From positions 91,293 through 155,292 of the forward strand of contig NZ_JAKVTV010000006.1 of assembly GCF_022489035.1 (NCBI RefSeq): DNA of 64,000 bases, written 5' to 3'. The notes below the pieces were generated by a model. It was not told where the DNA came from. It was given only the letters and a program-made list of their open reading frames with translations, and did not search any database. The translations under genes were made by a program, and so were the position numbers. The DNA comes from Christiangramia lutea. Its GTDB lineage: Bacteria; Bacteroidota; Bacteroidia; Flavobacteriales; Flavobacteriaceae. Each line of letters begins with the position of its first letter. Position 1 is the stretch's first letter. Shown here piece by piece: positions 63,883 to 64,000 of the stretch.

Positions 63883-64000
63883 CAGCCGCTTTGAGAGCAA
63901 GGCGATGTTCACTGACACGAGAGATGGTAAGGGTTGCGAGGCGATAAAGGGTCTTAAGGATTAAATAAAATTTTTTTCAAATTTTATTTGGTTGGAGAGC
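63883..64000 (+). other. Leader-like sequence upstream of a probable rRNA operon
   Basis: The last 118 bases are G/C-richer (GAGAGATGGTAAGGG and similar) than the neighbouring spacer, lack a supported reading frame, and include an 11-base AT-only inverted repeat (63963-63973 / 63979-63989) that resembles an upstream element or a second promoter start. The 16S gene itself is not in the window, so the rRNA assignment is an inference. Confidence 0.5.

Noticed and set aside
63782..63964. 60-codon + strand frame at the window end
   Set aside because: It crosses the consensus promoter and leader-like sequence, and the peptide has no recognisable features.
1..64000. CRISPR array, insertion sequence, prophage, tRNA or riboswitch
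   Set aside because: No regular repeat-spacer pattern, transposase, phage genes or cloverleaf were found when reading the intergenic gaps; short RNAs could still be missed by eye.

Overview
The window looks like chromosomal DNA from a marine flavobacterium (Bacteroidota, Flavobacteriia). This is inferred from AT-rich DNA, TAnnTTTG-type -7 promoter elements with few Shine-Dalgarno sites, a SusC/SusD pair, an XrtF exosortase with its associated protein, a HYC_CC_PP-type protein, a GYDIA-type GHMP kinase beside a class II HMG-CoA reductase, and the linked mre/mrd/rodA order. The overall gene content resembles Gramella/Christiangramia, but I could not test the genus. No CRISPR array, insertion sequence, prophage or tRNA gene was seen.

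Positions 1-6.7 kb (+ strand) hold an envelope-assembly run: the end of a FadL-like outer membrane protein, a TPR protein, LptC, a tiny membrane protein, a CNNM/HlyC transporter and a PpiD-like foldase. After a shared terminator come, on the minus strand, HMG-CoA reductase and a GHMP kinase (isoprenoid precursors). Next are a DPP-IV-type peptidase followed by a POT peptide importer, which together form a dipeptide release and uptake pair, and an exported thioredoxin. From 13.6 to 18.5 kb (- strand) lie comEC, an NlpC/P60 lipoprotein, lpxB, a small membrane protein and surE; a Tsp/Prc protease is divergent from them. From 21 to 28 kb (- strand) is the elongasome set purH-mreB-mreC-mreD-mrdA-rodA with overlapping or abutting genes. 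From 28 to 32 kb are a MacB-like permease, a free-standing 31-codon gene with its own promoter and terminator, a GAF protein, the XrtF exosortase pair and an NmrA-type oxidoreductase.

Positions 32.4-45.5 kb form a copper or heavy-metal island: a HYC_CC_PP exported protein, a large CusA-type RND pump, a four-helix-bundle (S23-like) gene remnant, TolC, a CusB adaptor with a metal-binding N-terminus and a DUF3347 C-terminus, a free DUF3347 lipoprotein, a regulator fusing an HMA-like CxxC domain to an AraC DNA-binding domain, a Cys-rich Csp-like copper storage protein, a Cu+ P-type ATPase with duplicated HMA and duplicated Cys/Met domains, and two small Spy-like periplasmic proteins on the other strand. 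The parts cover sensing, cytosolic storage, inner-membrane export, periplasmic capture and trans-envelope efflux.

Positions 45.6-54.6 kb hold a zinc metalloprotease lipoprotein, a membrane protein, lysS, a Pmp3-type peptide, lipB, a large lipoprotein of unknown role and rnhB. From 54.8 to 63.7 kb lies a SusC-SusD-lipoprotein operon followed by an arylsulfotransferase-like lipoprotein and a porin. The last 150 bases carry a strong consensus promoter and leader-like sequence that most probably belongs to an rRNA operon beginning just beyond the window.
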